Of a DNA stretch of 64,000 nt, positions 9,722 through 18,526 are shown piece after piece; position 1 is the first letter of the stretch, and the number at the start of each line of letters is the position of its first letter. The notes under the pieces are model-generated. The model searched no databases. It was not told the DNA's origin and saw only the letters and a list, made by a program, of their open reading frames with translations. A program made the translations under genes and the position numbers. Source of the stretch: Ascidiaceihabitans sp023955215 (GTDB lineage: Bacteria; Pseudomonadota; Alphaproteobacteria; Rhodobacterales; Rhodobacteraceae); NCBI GenBank assembly GCA_943788345.1, contig CALSPX010000006.1, forward strand, positions 219,039-283,038. Direction: 5' to 3'.

Positions 9722-10615
9722 TTACAGCCACCGGCCTTTAATCATTTGACGATAGATCTGGCGCAGCCAACCATCGCCGGACGCTTTCAGTTCAAGCCCT
9801 TTGCCGGTAAGCAGTTTATAGCTATCCTCGTACCATTCCGTAGACTGAAAGTTGTGACCCAATATCGCGCCAGCAGTTTGTGCCTCATTGACCAAGCCCA
9901 ATGAAAGATAGGCTTCTACCAGGCGGTGCAATGCTTCTGGGGTATGTGATGTCGTCTGGAAATCCTCAACAACAACACGGAAACGATTGATGGATGACGC
10001 GTAATTATCGCGACGCAAATAGTACCGACCAATTTCCATCTCTTTACTGGCCAAGTGATCAAAAGCAAGGTCAAATTTTAGGATCGCAGATTTCGCATAT
10101 TCGCTGTTTGGATAGCGTTCAATCACTTCGCGCAGCGATTGCAACGCTTGGAAAGTTAAACTTTGGTCACGACCGACTTCGTCGATTTGGTCATAATAGC
10201 TCAGCGCTAACAGATATTGCGCATAAGCCGCATCATCGTCGTCTGGATAGAAATCAATAAAACGCTGGGCCGCTGAGCGACTGTTTGGATAGTCCTCATC
10301 GCGGTGGAAGGCAAAAGCCTGCATGATTAAAGCGCGCTTAGCGAATTCAGAGTAAGGGTAAAGACGTTCGATTTCGCCGAAGTAAAATGCCGCATCGTCG
10401 GCGCGGTTTTTCTCGAGTTCAAACTCGCCCCGTTCAAAAATCTGTGCCGGCGAGTAAACTCCTAACGGCTCTGATTTTTGGCCCAGAAATCCACCTGCTC
10501 TGGGGCTATCAGAGCCACCACTACAAGCTGCAAGCGTTGCCACCATAACAAGTGCGACTGTTGTACGCTTCCGAGAGGTACCGTTCGCTATGTTTGCTTT
10601 CTTCACCGCGTTCAC
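9722..10615 (-). CDS. bamD: Outer-membrane assembly lipoprotein BamD
   Basis: 297 residues. The N-terminus is a lipoprotein signal with lipobox LAAC followed by a Ser/Gly-rich spacer, so it should be anchored to the inner leaflet of the outer membrane. The body consists of TPR-like repeats (YSPAQIFERGEFELEKN; YPYSEFAKRALIMQAFAFH; YPDDDDAAYAQYLLALSYY) typical of BamD/ComL. It works with BamA to insert beta-barrel proteins. It lies between lpxC and recN, the usual alphaproteobacterial order. A 120-nt gap separates it from lpxC, which may hold its own promoter. Confidence 0.96.
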   Translation of the reverse strand: MNAVKKANIANGTSRKRTTVALVMVATLAACSGGSDSPRAGGFLGQKSEPLGVYSPAQIFERGEFELEKNRADDAAFYFGEIERLYPYSEFAKRALIMQAFAFHRDEDYPNSRSAAQRFIDFYPDDDDAAYAQYLLALSYYDQIDEVGRDQSLTFQALQSLREVIERYPNSEYAKSAILKFDLAFDHLASKEMEIGRYYLRRDNYASSINRFRVVVEDFQTTSHTPEALHRLVEAYLSLGLVNEAQTAGAILGHNFQSTEWYEDSYKLLTGKGLELKASGDGWLRQIYRQMIKGRWL

Positions 10616-10735
10616 CCTGCTCGTTTTCGCTTTGTTAGATTGGTATTAGCACACTAATTTAACATGCAAAACCTTGCAAACACGCAATGTACTTTTACAG
10701 GTAATATTCTAAAGTTTTACGAATGACATTCGGGA

Positions 10736-11659
10736 TCAAGCGACTTGGGGGACCTCGTCCCAAACAAGTCCGTAACCTGGTAAACGCTGTGTCATTTCAG
10801 CGTCGCATACGACCATTCGAATAGCACCAGGGGTTGCAAAGGCCTTACGTAACAATGTGTTAGTCAAAGAATGACCTGCCCGCGTACCCGTATAGCGCCC
10901 CATGATCGGTGCCCCAGCCAAAGCGAGATCGCCCAACGCATCTAACATCTTATGGCGCACAGGCTCATCAGAGTGGCGCAAGCCGCCTGGGCTCAAAACC
11001 TTGTCACCTTCAAACACAACTGCGTTTTCACCAGACGACCCACCCAAAGCAAGACCATTAGCCTGCATCGCCTCTACATCTGCTTGAAGGCAGAATGTAC
11101 GACTATCACTCAACTCCCGTGCAAAGCTGCCATTGTTCATACGCAACGATTTACGCTGACTGCCGATCGCCTTGTCGTCAAAATCGATTTGAAAGTCGAT
11201 ATACATCGTATCAGCAGGCTCAAGTGTCGCTGTCGCACCACCTTCTGTTACGGAAATTGTTTGCATCACTTCGAATGCACGTACTGGCGCGCCCAAAACT
11301 TGAAGACCAGCCTGCATAATACCACGCACAAAAGGCACCGCAGAGCCATCCACGATCGGGACCTCTGGGCCATCGATTTCAATCAGTGCGTTGTGAACAC
11401 CGCAACCTGCAAGAGCTGCCATAACGTGCTCGACAGTGGAAACTTCTACACCAGCAGCATTTTGAATTTTTGTGCAAAGCGGGGAACGGTTGACCGCATC
11501 CCAGCGCGCAGGGATCAGATTATCGCCTTTTAGGACGTCTGTACGTGCAAACCAAATCCCGTACTCTGCCGCTGCCGGAAGAATCGTTAACCGAACAGGT
11601 GCGCCTGAATGTAGGCCCTTTCCTGAGAAGGTAATCGAAGATTTAAGAGTTGTTTGCAA
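10736..11659 (-). CDS. lpxC: UDP-3-O-acyl-N-acetylglucosamine deacetylase LpxC
   Basis: Zn-dependent deacetylase, the first committed step of lipid A synthesis, cytoplasmic. 307 residues from a TTG start chosen because family members begin M-QTTLKSS...GxGLHSG; here LQTTLKSSITFSGKGLHSG is preceded by an in-frame leucine codon TTG. The frame stays open to 11728 and a GTG at 11680 is an alternative. Zn ligands: His in STVEHVMAAL, and His and Asp in RHKMLDALGDLAL. It follows ftsZ after a strong terminator, so it probably has its own promoter in 11660-11807. Confidence 0.95.
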   Translation of the reverse strand: MQTTLKSSITFSGKGLHSGAPVRLTILPAAAEYGIWFARTDVLKGDNLIPARWDAVNRSPLCTKIQNAAGVEVSTVEHVMAALAGCGVHNALIEIDGPEVPIVDGSAVPFVRGIMQAGLQVLGAPVRAFEVMQTISVTEGGATATLEPADTMYIDFQIDFDDKAIGSQRKSLRMNNGSFARELSDSRTFCLQADVEAMQANGLALGGSSGENAVVFEGDKVLSPGGLRHSDEPVRHKMLDALGDLALAGAPIMGRYTGTRAGHSLTNTLLRKAFATPGAIRMVVCDAEMTQRLPGYGLVWDEVPQVA

Positions 11660-11807
11660 AATAAGCTCAATATGACGCACAAACTCGTGCTTGATACAGA
11701 TTGAATAAGAACCCGCACTCACAATCACAACTCAATCATTGCAACATTCTGAAACATGGATGTGACACATCGGCAATATTGCGCCACGCGGCGCACAAAC
11801 CCATGAT

Positions 11808-11840
11808 TAAAAAAGAAAAAAGCCGCCCAAAGGCGGCTTT
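11808..11840 (-). terminator. Rho-independent terminator of the ftsZ end of the dcw cluster
   Basis: AAAGCCGCC (11819-11827) and GGCGGCTTT (11832-11840) form a perfect 9-bp stem with a 4-nt loop. Read on the minus strand the stem is followed by TTTTTTCTTTTTT. It begins 21 nt after the ftsZ stop codon and should separate the division operon from lpxC. Confidence 0.93.
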
Positions 11841-11861
11841 ATCGAAGTCAATAAAGTAGCG

Positions 11862-13427
11862 TTAGTTCGCTTGGCGACGCAAGAATGCTGGAATTTCGAT
11901 CCGCTCTTGGTCTGGATCAACCGCCTCTGCTGGCTGAGATGCAGCCGCAGCTTGTTGTTGAAACGATGGCTGATGACGTACGGCCTGTGGCTCTGGTTGC
12001 TGCTGATCAATGTGACCCGTCATACGATTGATCAAAGAATTTATGCCAAAACGCGGACGATCCGCCTCTGCATCTTGAAGTGGTGCTGCTGCTGCTGCAG
12101 GAGCAGCACGCTCAGCAGCAGCGCGTAAACGTGCCATCGCTTCAGGTGATGGCGTACCCGGTGCTGGAGCACGCGGTGCAACAAATACGCTTTGCTCAAC
12201 GTGTTGAATTTCTTCGCGCTGTGGCTCAAATTCTGCGACAGCAGGCTGGTAAGCTGGTGCTGGCACTTCATGGGCATCTGCCGCAACATCTTCGAAGATA
12301 TCTTCAGCCATGTCAGCTGCAGCGGCTTCCTGCACATTCAAATCTTCAAAGAACGAAGGTTCAGCTACAACTGGCGCAGCCGCTGGTTCTTCTGCCGCAA
12401 AGCTCGCTGGAAGTGGTGCAGACATGCTGCGACGTGCCACAGGCATCTCAGAATGAACATCTGTTGCATCAATACCTGTTGCAACAACGCTGACGCGCAT
12501 CATGCCGCCAAGCTCTGTATCCAATGTTGAACCAACGATGATGTTGGCCTCTGGATCCACTTCTTCGCGAATGCGGTTCGCCGCTTCGTCAAGTTCGAAC
12601 AATGTAAGATCGTGACCACCAGTGATGTTGATCAGAACGCCCTTTGCGCCGCGCAACGAAATCTCGTCTAGCAATGGATTAGCGATGGCTTTGTCAGCAG
12701 CTTGGATCGCGCGATCTTCACCTTCTGCCTCGCCAGTACCCATCATCGCCTTGCCCATCTCGTCCATTACGGAACGCACGTCAGCAAAGTCTAGATTGAT
12801 CAAGCCAGGGCGAACCATCAAATCGGTAACGCCTTTAACACCTTGATACAAAACATCGTCGGCCATCGAGAAGGCTTCGGTGAATGTTGTTTTCTCATTG
12901 GCCAAACGGAACAAATTTTGGTTTGGAATGATGATTAGCGTATCAACGACTTTTTGCAAAGCCTCAACGCCATCTTCAGCCTGACGCATGCGCTTAGCAC
13001 CTTCAAACTGGAACGGTTTAGTCACAACACCGACGGTCAGAACCCCCAACTCACGCGCGGCTTGCGCGATGATTGGCGCAGCGCCGGTCCCAGTACCACC
13101 ACCCATACCAGCGGTGATGAAGCACATGTGTGAGCCAGCCAAATGATCGACGATCTGCTCAATGCTTTCTTCGGCAGCTGCAGCGCCAACGCTTGCACGC
13201 GCACCCGCACCCAGACCCTCGGTAACCTTAATACCAAGCTGGACGCGCGTTTCAGAAGCTGATTGCTGAAGAGCCTGAGCGTCTGTATTCGCCACGACGA
13301 AGTCGACGCCATCAAGCTGCTTTTCGATCATATTGTTGACCGCGTTACCGCCAGCGCCCCCGACACCAAACACGGTGATACGAGGTTTCAATTCGTCCTG
13401 TCCGGGCATCGAAAGATTGAGTGTCAT
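11862..13427 (-). CDS. ftsZ: Cell division protein FtsZ
   Basis: 521-residue tubulin-like GTPase that forms the Z-ring. GTP-binding motifs are GVGGAGGNAVNNM near the N-terminus and the tubulin signature GGGTGTGAAP at about residues 104-113. After the GTPase core (to about residue 320) comes an unusually long Ala/Pro/Gln/Glu-rich linker of about 180 residues. The C-terminal peptide IEIPAFLRRQAN is the contact for FtsA and other partners. The long linker is common in alphaproteobacteria compared with the 383-residue E. coli protein. It is preceded by a 173-nt gap after ftsA that probably holds a dedicated promoter; I could not fix its hexamers. Confidence 0.98.
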   Translation of the reverse strand: MTLNLSMPGQDELKPRITVFGVGGAGGNAVNNMIEKQLDGVDFVVANTDAQALQQSASETRVQLGIKVTEGLGAGARASVGAAAAEESIEQIVDHLAGSHMCFITAGMGGGTGTGAAPIIAQAARELGVLTVGVVTKPFQFEGAKRMRQAEDGVEALQKVVDTLIIIPNQNLFRLANEKTTFTEAFSMADDVLYQGVKGVTDLMVRPGLINLDFADVRSVMDEMGKAMMGTGEAEGEDRAIQAADKAIANPLLDEISLRGAKGVLINITGGHDLTLFELDEAANRIREEVDPEANIIVGSTLDTELGGMMRVSVVATGIDATDVHSEMPVARRSMSAPLPASFAAEEPAAAPVVAEPSFFEDLNVQEAAAADMAEDIFEDVAADAHEVPAPAYQPAVAEFEPQREEIQHVEQSVFVAPRAPAPGTPSPEAMARLRAAAERAAPAAAAAPLQDAEADRPRFGINSLINRMTGHIDQQQPEPQAVRHQPSFQQQAAAASQPAEAVDPDQERIEIPAFLRRQAN

Positions 13428-13600
13428 TAGAGCGTCCGCCTGTTTTGTGACCCGCTTTGCAGGTGTTTTTATGCCTTATCCACAGGTATCTTACCGAAAA
13501 CAAACGGCAACGTCATCCAAAAAACGCAATACTGACGCAAAATGTGGGCGGTTTTTTGCCATTTTCCACGTCATTTGGTTGGATCAGGCAAATATAGGGG

Positions 13601-14935
13601 TCACCAGTTAGCGCGGAACCACTTCACAGCGCGTCGTAACGAACGGGCAGGATAGCGATCTGCAGGAATATCAAAGTCCCACCATTCGTCTTGCGGGTGG
13701 GCCGCAAGCAGAGAAAGTCCAACGGCTGAAGCAAAGCTTGGCCCTGTCGCAGCTTGTGGCAATCCATGTACACGCAATGGACGACCAAGGCGCACTTGAT
13801 GCCCCAAAATTTTGCTTGCAAGACCATCAAGACCTGGGATTTGGCTGCCACCACCGGTTAAAACGATCTGCTGGCTCGGCAGATGATCGAAGCCGGCAGC
13901 GTCCAAACGGGCGCGGACTTCTTCCAGAATTTCCTCAACACGAGGGCGCATGATGCCAATCAATTCAGCGCGGCTTGCAGTGCGGCGATCATGTTCGTAA
14001 TCACCGGTGTCACCACCGATTTCGATCATCTCACGATCATCCATACCAGTGGCATGAACACCGCCATAGAATGTTTTGATCCGCTCCGCGTTCGCGGTCG
14101 GCACTTGCAAGCCCAGTGAAATGTCAGACGTAACGTGATCCCCACCCATTCGAACGGAATCCGCAAAAATCATGTGTTTTTTGATAAAGATAGAGATGCT
14201 GGTCGCCCCGCCCCCCATATCAATGCAGGCCGAACCCAATTCTTGTTCGTCTTCCACCAAAGTGGACATACCAGAGACGTAAGCTGAGGATGCAATGCCC
14301 GCCAATTCAAGATCGCAACGTTTGATGCAATGAGCCACGTGGTGAACCGCAGCAGCGTCTACAGTCAGCATGTGCATATCAACTGACAATTCATTGCCCA
14401 ACTGCCCACGCGGGTCAGAAAGGCCTGAACGGTGATCAAGCGCAAAATTCACAGGCTGTGCATGCAAAACTTCACGACCGCCGCCATAGTCAGGCACATC
14501 ACATTGCGACATCACACGGGCGACATCATCTTCTGTAACAACTTGGCCATCCAATTGAATTTGAGCATCCAAACCGTAGCTACGCGGCTCTGCGCCTGCA
14601 AAACATGCAATCACATGATCAACACGGATGCCCGCCATTTTCTGCGCTGCTTGTAAAGCAGTGCGAATAGCACGTTCAGTTTCTTGCATCGCTGTAATTT
14701 CGCCGAAATGAACGCCGCGTGAACGTGTAGTTGCGGCGCCAATAACCCGAAAACCGGATTGACCCGCAAGTGCGCCAATGTCACCATCATCGCCAACTTT
14801 GGCTGAGCCATCAAAACGCAACACAAGTGCCGCAATCTTAGAGCTGCCCACATCCAAAATAGCGACAACACCACGTTGCATCGCGATTTTGCGCATGTTG
14901 CGCATGCTGCGCTGGCTGTCATAAAGGTCCATCAT
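13601..14935 (-). CDS. ftsA: Cell division protein FtsA
   Basis: Actin-like ATPase tethering FtsZ to the membrane, 444 residues. Actin-fold motifs are ILDVGSSKIAALV (phosphate 1), IDMGGGATSISIF (phosphate 2) and VLTGGGSQIPGLDGL (adenosine). The C-terminal RRAVKWFRANW is a short amphipathic helix expected to bind the membrane. Start set at the ATG at 14935 (alternative 14932), four bases after the ftsQ stop; a longer in-frame reading from 14995 would overlap ftsQ and adds residues not typical of FtsA. Confidence 0.97.
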   Translation of the reverse strand: MMDLYDSQRSMRNMRKIAMQRGVVAILDVGSSKIAALVLRFDGSAKVGDDGDIGALAGQSGFRVIGAATTRSRGVHFGEITAMQETERAIRTALQAAQKMAGIRVDHVIACFAGAEPRSYGLDAQIQLDGQVVTEDDVARVMSQCDVPDYGGGREVLHAQPVNFALDHRSGLSDPRGQLGNELSVDMHMLTVDAAAVHHVAHCIKRCDLELAGIASSAYVSGMSTLVEDEQELGSACIDMGGGATSISIFIKKHMIFADSVRMGGDHVTSDISLGLQVPTANAERIKTFYGGVHATGMDDREMIEIGGDTGDYEHDRRTASRAELIGIMRPRVEEILEEVRARLDAAGFDHLPSQQIVLTGGGSQIPGLDGLASKILGHQVRLGRPLRVHGLPQAATGPSFASAVGLSLLAAHPQDEWWDFDIPADRYPARSLRRAVKWFRANW

Positions 14936-14939
14936 TACC

Positions 14940-15824
14940 CTACTGTCCACTTTCCGGAAGCTGCCTGATGCGCCACAATTCTTGTGTAGCGTCATTGTTC
15001 ATTTTAACTGTTGGGCGCCCGCTCAGGCGCATGTCGATACGGGCTACATCACGGCTCAGAACATCCTGTGCACCCTCAAGGGCAATCACATGTTCTAACG
15101 CCGTCACAGCACCGGTTGTCGGAAGAAGAATACGTTGGTCACGATCAAGGACGATATCCCAACGACGCGCCCCCATTCGTACGACACCGCGCAAACGTTT
15201 GCCCAAAGGCTGCGCCGTGCGGATCAATTCCATTGCTTCATCCACATGCTCATTCGCCCCCTCGCCGGCAATCAGCGGCAACTCCGCGCGATCACTGCGA
15301 AACGAAACGTGGGCAACATGTGCGCCGTTCGCATCAAGCAACGACAAAGATGTATGGCTGCGCCAAACGGCGACTGGCACACGTGGCACGACATCAACTT
15401 GCAGAACTCCACCGGGGCGAATGCGCAGCGATGCTTCAGCAACGGGTGACAACAACATGACCGCTTCACGCATCTGCTCTAAGTCCAAATCGAATGAGCT
15501 GACAGGGAAGTCGATAGGGAGGTTTCTACGAATATCTTCGGCCAAATCCGTGCCAGCGCCATCAATCGCCAAAAGGCTAACCATGAACTCTGGGCGTTCT
15601 TGGATGCTTGCACGCGTGTTGGCGATCGCATCAGAAATCGCATCTTGGCGCACGGGATTAGATAAATAGCTAAGGCCAATGCCAAAGGTCAGAACAAAAG
15701 GAAGCCCAACGCGCAAACCGAAACGGAAAACAGGTGTCAACATCAAGCGTTGCAAACGCCAAGACCAACGTGAAGGGGCCGGATCAAGGCGCGGTGCCTG
15801 AGGGGAATGGTTTAGCGGTTGCAT
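14940..15824 (-). CDS. ftsQ: Cell division protein FtsQ
   Basis: 294-residue bitopic divisome protein. A short proline-rich cytoplasmic N-terminus leads to one membrane segment (FGLRVGLPFVLTFGIGLSYL). A periplasmic POTRA domain follows (about residues 70-140; MVSLLAIDGAGTDLAEDIR), then the FtsQ beta domain. The start at 15824 is used because its ATG overlaps the end of ddl by 13 nt, an arrangement typical of translational coupling; an in-frame upstream start at 15851 is less likely. FtsQ links FtsB/FtsL/FtsI to the early ring. Confidence 0.95.
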   Translation of the reverse strand: MQPLNHSPQAPRLDPAPSRWSWRLQRLMLTPVFRFGLRVGLPFVLTFGIGLSYLSNPVRQDAISDAIANTRASIQERPEFMVSLLAIDGAGTDLAEDIRRNLPIDFPVSSFDLDLEQMREAVMLLSPVAEASLRIRPGGVLQVDVVPRVPVAVWRSHTSLSLLDANGAHVAHVSFRSDRAELPLIAGEGANEHVDEAMELIRTAQPLGKRLRGVVRMGARRWDIVLDRDQRILLPTTGAVTALEHVIALEGAQDVLSRDVARIDMRLSGRPTVKMNNDATQELWRIRQLPESGQ

Positions 15825-16732
15825 GATGCGTCCTCTACCATCCAGCGGCACAACTGGCCGAAAGTAATACCAGCGGCTTGCGCCTGTTCTGGCGTCAGCG
15901 AGGTTGGGGTCATGCCCGGTTGCGTGTTGGTTTCCAGCAGGATCAAACCATCAACGCCTTTGCTTTCGTCCCAACGAAAATCTGTGCGACTAATACCATT
16001 GCAGCCAAGTGCCGCATGGGCACGCAAAGCGTAGTCTTGGCACAGCTCAAAGATCTCAGATGGTACATCGGCAGGAACAACATGTGTCGAACCGCCCTCT
16101 TTGTATTTCGCGTCGTAGTCATACCAACCGGTCGTCAGGATGTCCGTTACAGTCAATGCACGGCCATCCATCACGCTGGTTGTCAGTTCACGACCCGGTG
16201 CAAAGGCTTCAACCATCACTTCATCAGGCATGTCATTGTCCAGCTGCGGTGGACCGTTGTTTTCTTCATCGACCAAATAGACCCCAACACTGGAGCCCTC
16301 ATTGTTTGGTTTCACCACGTACGGGGGCTTCATCACGTGTGCCGCGCGCACATCATCTGATTTGGCAATAATACTTTTGACGATTGGTAAACCTGCAGCG
16401 ACAAAAACTTCTTTGCTACGCTGTTTGTCCATCGCAAGAGCGGACGCCAAAACACCCGAGTGAGAGTAAGGAATACCTAGCCATTCAAGAATGCCCTGGA
16501 CGCAACCATCTTCGCCCCAACGGCCATGCAGGCAATTGAGAACGGCATCAGGTTTCAAATCTGTTAAAACGGCAGAAAGATCGGGGCCTGCATCGACCTC
16601 GATCACTTCAAATCCTTCTTCCCGCAACGCGGCAGCACATGCTTGTCCACTGGACAGTGACACCTCGCGTTCTGCGGAGGGGCCACCCATTAATACTGCA
16701 ACTGTACGGGGCGTCCTGCTCGACTGACCCAC
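15812..16732 (-). CDS. ddl: D-alanine--D-alanine ligase
   Basis: 306-residue ATP-grasp enzyme joining two D-Ala for the muropeptide. The N-terminal VAVLMGGPSAEREVSLSSG is the family signature. LHGRWGEDGCVQG, the lysine-containing ATP-binding strand PPYVVKPNNEGSSVGV and the Mg-binding LLETNTQPGMTPTSL are all present. It is placed between murB and ftsQ as in other Rhodobacterales dcw clusters and overlaps ftsQ. Cytoplasmic. Confidence 0.97.
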   Translation of the reverse strand: MGQSSRTPRTVAVLMGGPSAEREVSLSSGQACAAALREEGFEVIEVDAGPDLSAVLTDLKPDAVLNCLHGRWGEDGCVQGILEWLGIPYSHSGVLASALAMDKQRSKEVFVAAGLPIVKSIIAKSDDVRAAHVMKPPYVVKPNNEGSSVGVYLVDEENNGPPQLDNDMPDEVMVEAFAPGRELTTSVMDGRALTVTDILTTGWYDYDAKYKEGGSTHVVPADVPSEIFELCQDYALRAHAALGCNGISRTDFRWDESKGVDGLILLETNTQPGMTPTSLTPEQAQAAGITFGQLCRWMVEDASCNR

Positions 16733-16831
16733 CAGAGTGCCTCTTTGTCCTGAACCAATTTTATGGTTCTTATTGTTTTTATTACCGTTTTCGGCTTCAT
16801 TCTATTGCGGGTATTTACCCAATTAGGTGGC

Positions 16832-17749
16832 CTACGGCTCACCTACCCGCATAATTTCCCATTCTAGCGTGATACCACTGGAATCGTAAACCTTTTTTCG
16901 CACTTCTTCGCCTAATCCTTCCAAATCAGCCGCTGTGGCCTCTCCGGTGTTGATCATGAAGTTAGAGTGCATCTCGCTCATTTGCGCCCCGCCTCGCCTC
17001 GCACCGCGCATTCCGGCGTCGTCAATGACCTTCCACGCCTTCAGATCATGGACATCATCCGCCTGCCCTGTGCTGGAAAAACCAGCCGGATTGCGAAAGG
17101 TGCTGCCCGCACTGCGGTCCTTGGTTGGCTGTGAGGCATCACGCTTGGCCAATTGATCTTCCATGCGTGCGTGCAATTCTGCGGGATCACCTAATGGCCC
17201 CTCCAACACGACGCTAACAAGCACCGCACCTTCTGGTAAATTGGTTTGACGGTACTGGAAGTTCAAATCGTCTGCGCTGAGCGTTACAATCTCACCACTC
17301 CGCAACACAGCTGTCGCTTCAACAAAGACATCCGCTGTATAGCTGCCATAGCAACCCGCGTTCATACGCACGGCACCACCGATGCTGCCCGGAATTGTCC
17401 GCAGGAACGTTAGGTCAATACCTGCATCAGCTGCTTTACGTGCAACATGTGAATCAAGTGCCGCAACACCCACCGTGACACGGTCGCCACGAACTTCAAT
17501 ACCATTAAACCCACGACCCATGCGCACAACAACCGCCCGAATGCCACCGTCGCGCACGATCAAGTTACTGCCAACACCCATTGGAAAAACTGGGACGCTT
17601 TGATCAAGAGCCTTCAGAAACTGCGATAAATCCTCAACATCTGCGGGCTGAAACAAGCAATCGGCAGGACCACCAACACGCAACCACGTCAGGTCTGACA
17701 ACATACGAGCAGGGGTAAGCCGGCCACGCACTGTGGGCAGATCAATCAT
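16832..17749 (-). CDS. murB: UDP-N-acetylenolpyruvoylglucosamine reductase MurB
   Basis: 305-residue FAD enzyme that reduces UDP-GlcNAc-enolpyruvate to UDP-MurNAc. FAD-binding residues are in FPMGVGSNLIVRDGG and RTIPGSIGGAVRMNAG. The catalytic serine is in RSAGSTFRNP. The start at 17749 is supported by AGGAG seven bases upstream and by ATGA overlap with the stop of the preceding small membrane protein; the frame stays open further upstream, but only over that gene. The 82-nt gap to ddl is the only real gap in this part of the cluster. Confidence 0.96.
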   Translation of the reverse strand: MIDLPTVRGRLTPARMLSDLTWLRVGGPADCLFQPADVEDLSQFLKALDQSVPVFPMGVGSNLIVRDGGIRAVVVRMGRGFNGIEVRGDRVTVGVAALDSHVARKAADAGIDLTFLRTIPGSIGGAVRMNAGCYGSYTADVFVEATAVLRSGEIVTLSADDLNFQYRQTNLPEGAVLVSVVLEGPLGDPAELHARMEDQLAKRDASQPTKDRSAGSTFRNPAGFSSTGQADDVHDLKAWKVIDDAGMRGARRGGAQMSEMHSNFMINTGEATAADLEGLGEEVRKKVYDSSGITLEWEIMRVGEP

Positions 17750-18012
17750 GTTTCGCTCCTTGCATTGCGCGCACGAACAAACAGCAAGCCCAAGACAAAG
17801 GCTGTGATATGAAAAACAATGAACATACCCAACAAAAGCAACCCCGGTTGAGTGAATGCGACCTCTTCGAAAGCGCTTTTCAAAAGCAAAACCAACAGCG
17901 CCAAACAGGCCGATAACCATGCCCCAAACAATATCATCCGCATCTTAAATCCGAGCCACAGGCTAATCATCGCAGAGGCGGCCAACGGGGAGACAAAAAT
18001 CAAAATGCTCAT
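17746..18012 (-). CDS. Small membrane protein of the murC-murB interval
   Basis: 88 residues with about three hydrophobic segments (LIFVSPLAASAMISLWLGF; MILFGAWLSACLALLVLLL; PGLLLLGMFIVFHITAFVLGLLF) and a basic C-terminal tail RARNARSET. It overlaps the DUF2484 gene upstream and murB downstream by 4 nt each (ATGA), so it is translated as part of the cell-wall operon. I do not recognise a named family. Placement suggests a role linked to envelope synthesis, but that is inference only. Confidence 0.8.
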   Translation of the reverse strand: MSILIFVSPLAASAMISLWLGFKMRMILFGAWLSACLALLVLLLKSAFEEVAFTQPGLLLLGMFIVFHITAFVLGLLFVRARNARSET

Positions 18013-18266
18013 TCAACATCTCCTGTTACACGCGATTTGATCCAGCGGGATAGGTAGACAACAGGCCAACGTAGCACACTCATTGCAGCAATCAGAACCA
18101 CAAGGCCAACCAAAGGTCCATTTTCCAATGTCACAAACCCAAGCAGCGGAATACCGATCCCAATCAAGATATAAGCGTTGCGCCAATGGTAATCTTTACT
18201 CGGTGTCATTGCCAAAACATTGGCAACCAGCGCCCAAACACAGGCTAGGACCAATGAAATACTCAT
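18009..18266 (-). CDS. DUF2484 family membrane protein (second copy)
   Basis: 85 residues, about three membrane segments (LVLACVWALVANVLAM; AYILIGIGIPLLGFV; GLVVLIAAMSVLRWPVVYL). The pattern LxLACVWAL..AM.PS.D.HWRNAY..IGIPLLG..T..NGP is that of DUF2484, a family found mostly in Rhodobacteraceae at exactly this place in the dcw cluster. It overlaps its neighbours on both sides by 4 nt (ATGA). Function unknown. The preceding gene is a paralogue with the same layout. Confidence 0.88.
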   Translation of the reverse strand: MSISLVLACVWALVANVLAMTPSKDYHWRNAYILIGIGIPLLGFVTLENGPLVGLVVLIAAMSVLRWPVVYLSRWIKSRVTGDVE

Positions 18267-18526
18267 TCAGAAAACTCCGGTGGTAGCTGCGGGTTTTGGC
18301 CGCGTATTTTTGCCCAAAGATATCGCAATGGATTGCGAAACATTGAAATGAACGCAACAACTGCTGCAATTGCGATCCACGCGCTCACTTGAATGCCAAT
18401 CAGCAGGATAAGAATGGGTGCCGCGATCAAAAGGATGACCGCGGGAACGTATTGGTAGCGCATAGGAAGCATTGCACAGGCAGCCGAGGCAAAAACCCAG
18501 ATAATGCAGGCCCACAGCAATGTCAT
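18263..18526 (-). CDS. DUF2484-like membrane protein (first copy)
   Basis: 87 residues from the ATG at 18526, which overlaps the murC stop as ATGA; longer readings to 18592 lie inside murC. The pattern LLWACIIWVFASAACAM ... AAVVAFISMFRNPLRYLW matches the next protein segment for segment (LxxACxW, AM.P, xSMxRxPxxYLW). The two are therefore likely tandem paralogues of DUF2484. Three hydrophobic segments and a basic C-terminus (AKIRGQNPQLPPEFSE). Function unknown. Confidence 0.82.
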   Translation of the reverse strand: MTLLWACIIWVFASAACAMLPMRYQYVPAVILLIAAPILILLIGIQVSAWIAIAAVVAFISMFRNPLRYLWAKIRGQNPQLPPEFSE

